A stretch of DNA of 9,797 nt, from the NCBI GenBank assembly GCA_902767145.1, contig CACXGG010000235.1:1-9797 (forward strand), written 5' to 3'. Shown piece by piece: positions 1 to 5,851 of the stretch (within the stretch, counting starts at the first letter, position 1; each line of letters starts with the position of its first letter). This DNA comes from Oscillospiraceae bacterium (GTDB taxonomy: Bacteria; Bacillota; Clostridia; Saccharofermentanales; Saccharofermentanaceae). The position numbers and the translations under genes are program-made. A model generated the notes under the pieces. That model was not told where the DNA came from and ran no database searches. It saw only the letters and a program-made list of their open reading frames with translations.

Positions 1-1
1 C

Positions 2-1411
2 GAGAGTGCCTGGTTTAACCTGGTATCCTCCGATGAACTCAATAAGCCCTGGCTCGTTTCCTCTATCCCCACTTCCCACGCTCCCCAGCTGGAGGGCAGG
101 TGCTTCGGATATGAGCTCCTGGTTTCGGGAAACAAAGTGATATATACGGGAGACACCAATACTTTAGAGCCTTTCACGGGGCGGCTGGATCAGGGATCCT
201 ACCTCTATACCGAGGTGTCTGCATATAAGACGGAGGTACATCTGTATTGTCATGATATAATCTCTGTTATAGAGCGGTTAACGGATAAGGGAGTCCATGT
301 GTATCTGATGCACCTGGATGACGAGAAGGTTATCAAAGATGTTATGAAGGATACCGGCGCAAAACTGGCACCCCTGGTATCGGAAGAAAAAGGAGAAGAT
401 CAAATGGATGGATCAGGCGCAGTCTTAAACGAGATCTATGATATTGCCGACAGGCTCTATGCCGACATGTGCTCCAAGGAGACAAACGACCACGCACTTC
501 TGTTCGGTTACCTGACGGAACTGGGAAAGACGATAGTCGGTGCAGACCGTGCAAGTTTCTGGAAGTGGGATAAGAGGAATAAGCAGCTCTGGACCACATC
601 CGCCACAGGAGTTGATAAGATCGTCATTCCCGACACCACCGGACTTGTAGGCAAGTCCTTAAGGCTCAAGAAGGTTGTTGTCACCAACGATCCCTATAAC
701 GATCCTGATTTCAACGCTGAAGTAGATAAGAAGACAGGTTATGTGACCAAGTCCATCCTTGTCCTTCCCGTTGCTGATATAAACGGTGATTTCATCGGAG
801 CTTTCCAGCTCATCAACAAGGACGGGGATCAGGGCTTCGACGAGAAGGAGGATGCAAGGAAGCTTTCCCTGGCAGCCCTCGTCTGCGGTATCGCCCTGGA
901 GTCCGAGACATTCCTCGAGGAGTCCCATCACGACAAGCTCACAAAGCTCAAGAACCGTCTGGGCTTCTACTATGACTTCTCCAAGAAGTACAACAAGTAT
1001 CTCACCGGAGAGACGGACAAGCCCCTCTCTATGTTCATCTGTGATATCGACAAGTTCAAGAGGGTCAACGATACATATGGCCACAATGCAGGTGACGATG
1101 TCCTTGCATTTACCGCCGGACTTATCAATTCCGCCTGCGGTGAGAACGACTGCGCATACAGATGGGGCGGTGAGGAGTTCATCATGATCATGAGGGATAC
1201 CGATCTCATGGAGGCTGTGGAAAAGGCTGAGCTCGTCAGGACGACACTCATGAATTCCGATATCGATGCAGACGGCACCACCATCAGATGTACATTGAGC
1301 TTCGGCGTAAGACGCTTCGATCCCTCCATGTCCATCGAGGAGAATGTATCTGCTGCCGATGAGCATCTCTATACGGCAAAAGAGACGGGAAGAAACAAGG
1401 TAGTATATTGA
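2..1411 (+). CDS. MBL-fold/GAF/GGDEF diguanylate cyclase (5' end cut by window)
   Basis: The frame is open from the window edge, so the N-terminus is missing; 469 residues are visible. Residues 1-125 are the C-terminal half of a metallo-beta-lactamase fold: a His in TSHAPQLEG, the metal Asp in YTGDT, and a later His in LMHLDD. Residues about 150-305 are a GAF sensor domain. Residues about 308-469 are GGDEF, with DKLTKLKNR, DIDKFKRVND, YGHNAGDD and the catalytic RWGGEEF (GGEEF at 389-393), so it should make cyclic di-GMP from two GTP. The allosteric I-site normally reads RxxD five residues before the GG; here it is GEND (380-383), so the Arg is lost and feedback inhibition is probably absent. 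A GTG at 137 is an open codon inside the MBL domain, not a credible start. An ATG at 404 with a good ribosome binding site could give a separate GAF-GGDEF protein. The next gene starts 1 base after the stop. The ligand of the GAF domain and the MBL substrate are unknown. Confidence 0.92.
   Translation, partial: ESAWFNLVSSDELNKPWLVSSIPTSHAPQLEGRCFGYELLVSGNKVIYTGDTNTLEPFTGRLDQGSYLYTEVSAYKTEVHLYCHDIISVIERLTDKGVHVYLMHLDDEKVIKDVMKDTGAKLAPLVSEEKGEDQMDGSGAVLNEIYDIADRLYADMCSKETNDHALLFGYLTELGKTIVGADRASFWKWDKRNKQLWTTSATGVDKIVIPDTTGLVGKSLRLKKVVVTNDPYNDPDFNAEVDKKTGYVTKSILVLPVADINGDFIGAFQLINKDGDQGFDEKEDARKLSLAALVCGIALESETFLEESHHDKLTKLKNRLGFYYDFSKKYNKYLTGETDKPLSMFICDIDKFKRVNDTYGHNAGDDVLAFTAGLINSACGENDCAYRWGGEEFIMIMRDTDLMEAVEKAELVRTTLMNSDIDADGTTIRCTLSFGVRRFDPSMSIEENVSAADEHLYTAKETGRNKVVY
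387..406 (+). promoter_or_regulatory. Candidate internal ribosome binding site and ATG at the MBL/GAF junction
   Basis: AAAAGGAG (about 388-395) lies 8 bases before an in-frame ATG (404-406), an ideal Shine-Dalgarno spacing. It falls in the linker between the MBL-like and GAF domains, so initiation here would give a free GAF-GGDEF cyclase of about 335 residues besides the fusion. The same bases encode the Glu/Lys-rich linker EEKGEDQM, so the match could be a by-product of linker composition. Confidence 0.4.
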
Positions 1412-1412
1412 T

Positions 1413-1955
1413 ATGGATCTTAAAGAGTATAAGGAATATAAGGTAAGACCTTCTGAGTTTGAGTTCAGGGATCCCACAGAGGCTGAACTTGAGGCCCTTA
1501 TCAAAAAGGATAAGGTCAGAAAGTATGTAGCGATCCCCATGTTCATTATTGTGGCCGGATTTTTCGCCCTGATGTTCTTCCAGATGAGGAGTATGTTCAC
1601 CAGAACACCGGACGCTTTTACCCTGGTCTTTATTGGCATCTTCGCAGTGGTCTTTATCTTCTTCTTTGTCAGTATCATAAGGATGATATTGCCTTCCCTC
1701 AACTACGAAGTCTGTGATGTGACTGTCGTCGATATCACAGGAAACAATGAGGACGGTGATAACCAGGCATCAGTCTGGTCAGAGTCCCAGCAGAAGTTTG
1801 CCTATAAGGTATCTTCATCACTTATGAGAGGAAGGATCGGACAGGAGGCTCTTCTTGTAAAGAAGGTCAGAAAACACGGCGGAGCTGTTTATGTAGTGTC
1901 TGATGCCAATGATCCTTTAAGCGTATTCAGTATGAAGAGAAACGATGAGTACTAA
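1413..1955 (+). CDS. Two-helix membrane protein of unknown function
   Basis: I do not recognise the family. The 180-residue protein has a charged cytoplasmic-looking N-terminus (1-36), two hydrophobic helices (about 38-57 and 68-93, the second rich in Phe, Ile and Val) separated by a short RSMFTRTPD loop, and a soluble C-terminal part (about 94-180) of apparently beta-rich alternation that ends in charged residues. Both ends are probably on the same side of the membrane. The start ATG is 1 base after the cyclase stop and the end overlaps the phosphoesterase start by 11 bases, so the three genes are probably co-transcribed and translationally coupled. The ribosome binding site is weak (AAGG about 12 bases upstream), consistent with coupling. 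No enzymatic motif is visible. Confidence 0.85.
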   Translation: MDLKEYKEYKVRPSEFEFRDPTEAELEALIKKDKVRKYVAIPMFIIVAGFFALMFFQMRSMFTRTPDAFTLVFIGIFAVVFIFFFVSIIRMILPSLNYEVCDVTVVDITGNNEDGDNQASVWSESQQKFAYKVSSSLMRGRIGQEALLVKKVRKHGGAVYVVSDANDPLSVFSMKRNDEY

Positions 1956-2766
1956 AGATAAGAAAACGGGACGGCTGGGAAAGATCTTAGCCGTCATATT
2001 ATTTGTGCTGGTGCTGGGCTGGGTCATATCCTGGATCCCCGGGACTACAGAGCTGGAAGTCGTTCCCGATGGTGATGTTAAATGCGTCCTCATTACAGAT
2101 CTTCACTCCTGCTACTACGGCAGAAATATGAGCTCTCTTATGAAGATGGTTGAAAAGGCTGATCCTGATATCATCTTCCTGTCGGGGGATATATTTGATG
2201 ATAAGCTCTCTGACGATAACACCAAAGAATTCTTAGAGCAGATCGCAGATGAATATATCTGTTATTATGTCACCGGTAACCACGAATACTGGAGCGGAAG
2301 AGTCGATGAGATGTGTGCCTATACGGAGAGCCTTGGGATCACCGTCTTAAGAGGTGAATGCTCCACCATCGAGGTCAATGGAAAGATCATAGATGTCTGC
2401 GGCGTCGATGATCCCACCGATATGCCGGAAGCTTCGTGGAAGTCCCAGCTGGAGGTGGCCTGGGAGGGCACTTCCCCGGAACACTATAAGATCCTTCTTT
2501 CCCACCGGCCCGAGAGGGTGGAGGCATATGAGGAATATGACTACGATCTTATCCTTACAGGGCATGCCCACGGCGGCCAGATCATGATACCTTTCACAGG
2601 CAGGGGAGTCCTGGCACCTGACCAGCGGTTGTTCCCTAAGTATGTGGACGGGATCTATGAGCTTTCAAACGGCTCCCGGATGATGGTGAGCAGAGGTCTT
2701 GCCCGGGAGAGCACGCCGCTTCCAAGATTCTTCAATAACCCCGAGATGATCGTCTTCGATATCTGA
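1945..2766 (+). CDS. Membrane-anchored calcineurin-like metallophosphoesterase (YkuE/YaeI-like)
   Basis: A 273-residue member of the calcineurin-like phosphoesterase superfamily. The binuclear metal signature is complete: D52 and H54 in TDLHS, D82 in SGDIFDD, N112/H113 in GNHEYW, H187 in LSHRPE, and H207/H209 in GHAHGGQ. An N-terminal hydrophobic helix (about 13-32) without a clear cleavage site suggests an anchored catalytic domain outside the cytoplasmic membrane. Length and motif order fit the YkuE/YaeI group, some members of which act on lipid-linked or cell-envelope phosphate esters; the substrate here cannot be read from the sequence. The ATG at 1945 is favoured because AGAGA precedes it and the hydrophobic segment follows at once. 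It overlaps the upstream gene by 11 bases and is the last gene of the + strand unit. The superfamily assignment is secure; a link to cyclic di-GMP signalling rests only on gene order. Confidence 0.93.
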   Translation: MSTKDKKTGRLGKILAVILFVLVLGWVISWIPGTTELEVVPDGDVKCVLITDLHSCYYGRNMSSLMKMVEKADPDIIFLSGDIFDDKLSDDNTKEFLEQIADEYICYYVTGNHEYWSGRVDEMCAYTESLGITVLRGECSTIEVNGKIIDVCGVDDPTDMPEASWKSQLEVAWEGTSPEHYKILLSHRPERVEAYEEYDYDLILTGHAHGGQIMIPFTGRGVLAPDQRLFPKYVDGIYELSNGSRMMVSRGLARESTPLPRFFNNPEMIVFDI

Positions 2767-2775
2767 TCATTGCCC

Positions 2776-2875
2776 TTCCGCACAATTTCCGCATAAATCT
2801 TCATTTTGTGTGGCATATTGTGTGTTTCCGCACATTTTCCACATAAAACATGGCATTTGTGCGTTTTTTGTGCGG
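2776..2875. repeat. Two 50-bp imperfect tandem repeats with internal inverted repeat
   Basis: Units 2776-2825 and 2826-2875 align at a period of exactly 50 bases. Both begin TTCCGCACA, continue with TTTCC(G/A)CATAAA, and end with a TTGTG(T/C)G-type segment. The start of the second unit, TTTCCGCACA (2825-2834), is a perfect inverted repeat of TGTGCGGAAA (2869-2878), giving a 10-bp stem with a 34-base AT-rich loop. The region lies between convergent gene blocks and is AT-richer than the neighbouring genes. It may help terminate transcription, or be the remnant of a small dispersed repeat. Confidence 0.65.
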
Positions 2876-2908
2876 AAAGAAAGACCCGCACCGGGGAATG
2901 CGGGTCTT
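2871..2908 (-). terminator. Probable rho-independent terminator of the metQ-ADH-CMD operon
   Basis: AAGACCCGCA (2881-2890) and TGCGGGTCTT (2899-2908) form a perfect 10-bp GC-rich stem with an 8-base loop. Read on the - strand, the stem is followed by TTCTTTCC, a moderate U-rich tail, about 28 bases beyond the stop codon at 2936. On the + strand no T tract follows, so it serves the - strand operon best, though the hairpin may also slow transcription from the left block. Confidence 0.65.
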
Positions 2909-2935
2909 GCTGCTATTGTGAAGAGGTTATTGATC

Positions 2936-3490
2936 TTATTTGATATCCTGTCTCCAGGTCTGGGGCTTGAACTCATTGATGATGGGAAGAAGCCTCTGGT
3001 CAACATCGATCTTAAGGACAGAGTTGAAGTTGTTCGTTGCGATCATCTGTCCTGCAAATCCTACGATGACTACGATCTCCTGATCGTTAAAGAACTTTCT
3101 CAGTCTGTCGAAGATCTCATCTGATACTGATGTGGGATCCTTTACGATGGCCTGGGCGAGCTCTGCGAGGACCTGTTCCTTCTCATCATATACGAGGTTG
3201 TTGGGATCAAGGCCGAGGCCCTTAACGTCACTGATGAAGAAGAGTGAGCAGAGCTGGCATGAGTTTGTTGTGGAGATGGCATGTGCATAAAGGATAGCAT
3301 CCTTTTCGCCGATGACTTCCACGAGACGGTTCCAGGATGTGTACCAGCCCATGAATGCATCATATGTTGCTGCGTCGTTGAGAAGACCTTTCTTCATGTT
3401 GGTAACTGCATTTCTTCCTGCCAGTTCGTCGTAGCGCTCCTTCTCTGCGCCTGTTGTTTCGTTCTGTTCTACAAGTTTGATCCTTGCCAT
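2936..3490 (-). CDS. AhpD/carboxymuconolactone decarboxylase-like protein
   Basis: The 184-residue, mostly helical protein resembles the AhpD/CMD superfamily. Its central segment (about 63-90) has the family's alkylhydroperoxidase-type arrangement, with a CxxC pair C78-Q-L-C81 preceded by H70. In AhpD the CxxC motif is followed four residues later by a His of the proton relay; here that position is F85, so classical AhpD peroxidase chemistry is doubtful although a dithiol redox role remains possible. A second conserved-looking stretch, EIVVIVGFAGQMIATNNFNS (about 138-157), matches the helix after the catalytic loop in CMD-like proteins. The start is set by AAAGGAG upstream of the ATG; the 12 bases AAAGGAGATAAC here also precede metQ. 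It lies 21 bases after the alcohol dehydrogenase and is the last gene before the hairpin at 2881-2908. Substrate and partner are unknown. Confidence 0.82.
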   Translation of the reverse strand: MARIKLVEQNETTGAEKERYDELAGRNAVTNMKKGLLNDAATYDAFMGWYTSWNRLVEVIGEKDAILYAHAISTTNSCQLCSLFFISDVKGLGLDPNNLVYDEKEQVLAELAQAIVKDPTSVSDEIFDRLRKFFNDQEIVVIVGFAGQMIATNNFNSVLKIDVDQRLLPIINEFKPQTWRQDIK

Positions 3491-3511
3491 TTTGGTTATC
3501 TCCTTTCAAAA

Positions 3512-4672
3512 TTAAAGTGCTGTCTTTAAGATCTCGATAAACTTCTCCTTATCGAGCTTTACATAATGTCCCACGCTTCCGCCTGCCGTGGCATGCTCAG
3601 CCATGAGTTCAAATCTCTCATCTCCGATGCCGAGTTCCGTCAAGGTCGTCTTAAGACCGAGCTTTTTGAAGAACCTCTGAAGTTCATCTGACAGGTAGAG
3701 AGCTCTTTCCTTCTCATCCCTGTCATAGGGATCGGCTCCGAATACACGGCTGGCCAGAAGGGCAAGCCTCCAGGGCTTTACCTCTGCCATATACTTAGTC
3801 CAGGCAGTGAATACAACAGCCATTCCTTCGCCGTGTGTGATGTCATACTGGGCGGAGAGCTCGTGCTCGATCCTGTGGGATCCCCAGTCTGCACTCCTTC
3901 CGGCATCGAGGAAATTGTTGTGTGCCACTACTGCGAGCCAGGATACTTCAGCTCTGGCATTGATGTTACGGGGATCTTTGATAAGTCTGTCCGCATTTAC
4001 GAGAAGGGCTCTTATGGCTCCCTCGATAAGATAATCTGTCGTGTCTGAATTCTTTTCGTCGGAGAAGTATCTCTCGAGGAGGTGGGAGAGTACATCTGCA
4101 ATGCCGACATTTGTCTGGTAAACGGGAAGACCCACTGTGTATGCAGGGTCGATTATCGCGAACCTGGGTATGATCCTGTCATCTTCAAAACCGAGCTTTC
4201 TGTCTCCTGATGAGAGGATGGCTGCATTGGAAGTCTCGGAACCGCTGCTGGCAGTCGTTGCTATTACGCCCACGTTGAGGACCTTTTCGGGAACGGCTCC
4301 CTTGCTGAAGAAATCCCAGACATCACCCTCATAGGGGATACCGATGGATACTGCCTTGGCTGTATCGATGGAGCTTCCTCCGCCGACGGCGAGGACGAAA
4401 TCCACCTCATCCTTCTTTCCCTGCTCAACGAGCTCTCTTACGAGTTCGATGCTGGGGTTGGGGACTACATTTCCGTTTTCGGAAAACCTGATGCCGAGTT
4501 CCTTTGCTGCATCTGTTATTGCATCGTAGATTCCGAGTGTCTTGATGAAGTCGCCGCTGTAGACCAAGAGGAGGGACTTCACGTTATATCCGGCCAGGAG
4601 GCGGGAAAGCCCCGCCACGCTGTTTTCACCGAATACTATCTTCGCAGGATTATAATACTGAAAACCGATCAT
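3512..4672 (-). CDS. Iron-containing alcohol dehydrogenase (butanol dehydrogenase/YqhD-like)
   Basis: A 386-residue member of the type III (iron-activated) alcohol dehydrogenases, close in length and layout to clostridial NADH/NADPH-dependent butanol dehydrogenases and YqhD. The N-terminal nucleotide-binding domain (1-180) carries GGGSSIDTAK (97-106) and TTASSGSETSN (139-149). The C-terminal metal domain has the four expected ligands: D193 and H197 in GIADVLSH, and H266 and H280 in SHRIEHELSAQYDITHGEG. It should reduce short aldehydes or ketones to alcohols in the cytoplasm; the exact substrate cannot be read. The ATG has GGAG 9 bases upstream. The gene begins 22 bases after metQ and ends 21 bases before the CMD-like gene, so it probably shares the metQ transcript and its leader attenuator. 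Why it is grouped with methionine uptake is unclear. Confidence 0.95.
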   Translation of the reverse strand: MIGFQYYNPAKIVFGENSVAGLSRLLAGYNVKSLLLVYSGDFIKTLGIYDAITDAAKELGIRFSENGNVVPNPSIELVRELVEQGKKDEVDFVLAVGGGSSIDTAKAVSIGIPYEGDVWDFFSKGAVPEKVLNVGVIATTASSGSETSNAAILSSGDRKLGFEDDRIIPRFAIIDPAYTVGLPVYQTNVGIADVLSHLLERYFSDEKNSDTTDYLIEGAIRALLVNADRLIKDPRNINARAEVSWLAVVAHNNFLDAGRSADWGSHRIEHELSAQYDITHGEGMAVVFTAWTKYMAEVKPWRLALLASRVFGADPYDRDEKERALYLSDELQRFFKKLGLKTTLTELGIGDERFELMAEHATAGGSVGHYVKLDKEKFIEILKTAL

Positions 4673-4694
4673 CTTTAGATCTCCATTGCTCTTA

Positions 4695-5528
4695 TCAGTA
4701 CAGGGGTACTACTGCTCCGTCGTATGTGTTCTCGATATACTCTGCGATCTCAGGTCCCTGAAGAACTTCAACAAGTGCAAGGAGTGCGGGATCTTCAGCC
4801 TTGTCAGCGGAAGTTGCGACGATATTTCCGTATGTCTGTGCTGCAAGTCCGTCATTTGCTTCAACTGCGAGAGCCTCGCTTACGTGAAGGCCACCCTCGA
4901 TAGCGTAGTTACCGTTGATTACTGCGATATCTACATCGGGAAGGGAATTGACGAGCTGCTCGGGAGCGATCTCAACGAATTCGATATTCTTGGGATTATC
5001 GATGATATCTTCTACAGTTGCATCGATACCTGCATCATCACTGAGAGTAAGGATACCCTCCTGCTCGAGGAGAAGAAGTGCTCTAGCTTCGTTGGTAACG
5101 TTGTTGGGAACAGCTACCAGAGCTCCGTCGGGAAGTTCGTCAAGGTTGTCGACACGGCCTGCATAGATACCGAAGGGTTCATAGTGGACTGCACCGATGG
5201 ATACAAGGTCTGATCCGTTCTCAAGATTGAACTGGTCGAGGTAAGGTACATGCTGGAAGTAGTTAGCATCAAGGCTTCCCTCGATAACGCCGGTATTGGG
5301 TGTGATGGAATCCTCGATCTGAACGATCTCAAGTGTGATGCCCTGCTCTGCAAGGATGGGCTTGGCCTGCTCGAGGATCTCTGAATGGGGGGTGATGTTG
5401 GCGCCGACCCTGATGACAGTTCCCTCTTCGGCTGTGTCTGCATTTGCCTTTGAGCATGCTGCCAGGGAACCGGCAAATGATAATGAAAGCGCAATAGCTG
5501 TGATCTTTGTCAAAATATTCTTGTTCAT
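4695..5528 (-). CDS. metQ: MetQ-type methionine-binding lipoprotein of an ABC importer
   Basis: A 277-residue NlpA/MetQ family substrate-binding lipoprotein. A lipoprotein signal peptide ends in a lipobox (SLAAC, Cys25 as lipidation site) after a Lys-containing n-region and a hydrophobic stretch. The mature protein shows family hallmarks: VIRVGANITPHSEIL, the conserved DANYFQH(V)PYLD, VHYEPFGIY, AVPNNVTNEARAL, and NGNYAIEGGL near the C-terminus. It is held outside the membrane and delivers methionine (related members: D-methionine or other sulfur amino acids) to MetN-MetI. The start at 5528 is chosen over an in-frame ATG at 5633 because AAAAAAGGAG stands directly upstream and the signal peptide begins there; the longer form would read through the attenuator hairpin. 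Unlike many metNIQ clusters, metQ has its own promoter, leader peptide and terminator-like hairpin, and heads the ADH-CMD genes. Confidence 0.95.
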   Translation of the reverse strand: MNKNILTKITAIALSLSFAGSLAACSKANADTAEEGTVIRVGANITPHSEILEQAKPILAEQGITLEIVQIEDSITPNTGVIEGSLDANYFQHVPYLDQFNLENGSDLVSIGAVHYEPFGIYAGRVDNLDELPDGALVAVPNNVTNEARALLLLEQEGILTLSDDAGIDATVEDIIDNPKNIEFVEIAPEQLVNSLPDVDIAVINGNYAIEGGLHVSEALAVEANDGLAAQTYGNIVATSADKAEDPALLALVEVLQGPEIAEYIENTYDGAVVPLY

Positions 5529-5587
5529 AAATGTTATCTCCTTTTTTATAAAAACCATTTCTTTTTCTTTTGTGCCTCCGGGAAGGC

Positions 5588-5623
5588 AATAAAATACCCG
5601 GGATCGTGTCGCAGGCTCCCGGG
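5588..5623 (-). terminator. Attenuator terminator hairpin in the metQ leader
   Basis: On the - strand, CCCGGGA (5623-5617) and TCCCGGG (5603-5597) form a 7-bp stem with a 13-base loop, followed by TATTTTATT (5596-5588), a T-rich but interrupted tail. The hairpin lies after the leader ORF and about 60 bases before the metQ start. Its 5' arm is contained in a segment (5625-5615) perfectly complementary to an upstream segment in the leader ORF, as expected for a conditional terminator. Confidence 0.65.
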
Positions 5624-5653
5624 CATATGGCATGTTGATGCGTTACCTTAACA

Positions 5654-5773
5654 TCATACTGTCAGAAGGCGCAGGACATCAGTCCCTGACGCACCGGCCA
5701 TTTTGCTTGCCCGGGAGCTGAGCATTCGACAACACATTCGCATTTCTGTTCTTCTAAAAGCGGTCTTAAACAC
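5654..5773 (-). CDS. Leader peptide with Cys-Cys-Arg-Met core, metQ operon
   Basis: A 39-codon ORF begins with GTG (5773-5771), 9 bases after a full AAAGGAGG (5790-5783), and ends with TGA (5656-5654). The peptide is Arg/Met/Ser-rich and contains MRMCCRML at residues 11-18. The Cys-Cys-Arg-Met codons lie in the 13 bases GTGTTGTCGAATG, which recur exactly in the leader ORF at 9653-9754. The rest of the two peptides differs, so only the Cys-Cys-Arg-Met core seems to matter. An internal ATG (5743) also reaches the core but has a poor ribosome binding site. The product is probably a non-functional peptide whose translation senses charged tRNA-Cys and controls the attenuator. I know of polycysteine leader ORFs in mycobacteria, but do not recognise this family. 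Confidence 0.65.
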   Translation of the reverse strand: MFKTAFRRTEMRMCCRMLSSRASKMAGASGTDVLRLLTV

Positions 5774-5806
5774 TTGTCTGCGCCTCCTTTCTTTTGTTAT
5801 GGTGAA

Positions 5807-5835
5807 ACTTTATCACGAATAACCTACCATGTCAA
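5807..5835 (-). promoter_or_regulatory. Sigma-A-type promoter for the metQ leader
   Basis: On the - strand TTGACA (5835-5830, a perfect -35) is separated by 17 bases from TAAAGT (5812-5807, 4 of 6 matches to TATAAT), with TG one base before it as an extended -10. Transcription would start near 5800, about 10 bases before the leader ribosome binding site. It lies just after the metI stop, and no terminator is visible in between, so read-through from the upstream operon is also possible. Confidence 0.75.
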
Positions 5836-5851
5836 TAGGCATTGTAAGTTT

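Larger units (their letters stand above)
5588..5773 (-). promoter_or_regulatory. Candidate cysteine-responsive transcription attenuator upstream of metQ
   Basis: Four elements are visible on the - strand. (1) Two TGT Cys codons at 5734-5729 in the leader ORF. (2) Arm A, GCTCCCGGGCA (5718-5708), 10 bases after the second Cys codon. (3) A separate hairpin at 5695-5668 (GGTG/CGCC outer and CAGG/CCTG inner stem). (4) Arm C, TGCCCGGGAGC (5625-5615), which pairs perfectly over 11 bp with arm A or, through its CCCGGGA, with the terminator arm at 5603-5597. A:C and C:terminator pairing exclude each other. A ribosome stalled with the second Cys codon in its A site would have its leading edge just before arm A, leaving it free for antitermination. 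The pairings are seen; the direction of regulation is inferred. Confidence 0.6.

Noticed and set aside
659..1702. A 347-codon open frame on the - strand opposite the cyclase and the small membrane protein
   Set aside because: It is fully antisense to a clear GAF-GGDEF coding region, has low-complexity hydrophobic composition, no recognisable family and no ribosome binding site; it is a shadow frame.
2767..2870. Intrinsic terminator for the + strand operon
   Set aside because: Stems in the repeat region have long AT-rich loops and none is followed by a T tract on the + strand, so I cannot place a terminator there.
4686..5213. A 175-codon Cys-rich open frame on the + strand
   Set aside because: It is antisense to metQ, whose signal peptide, lipobox and family motifs are certain; the Cys and Val richness follows from the complement of metQ codons.
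5529..5633. Longer MetQ starting at an ATG at 5633
   Set aside because: The extension would precede the signal peptide with 35 unrelated residues encoded by the attenuator hairpin, and has no ribosome binding site, while AAAAAAGGAG stands just before the ATG at 5528.
5641..5700. SAM-I (S-box) riboswitch suggested by GGGACTG and GTCC in the metQ leader
   Set aside because: The rest of the S-box core (the GAAACCCGGCAACC-like segment and kink-turn) is missing, and the segment is better explained as coding plus a simple hairpin.
5823..5839. Inverted repeat CCTA...TAGG over the -35 box of the metQ promoter as a repressor site
   Set aside because: Only four bases per arm; too short to support an operator, and it is not found at the visible part of the other leader promoter.
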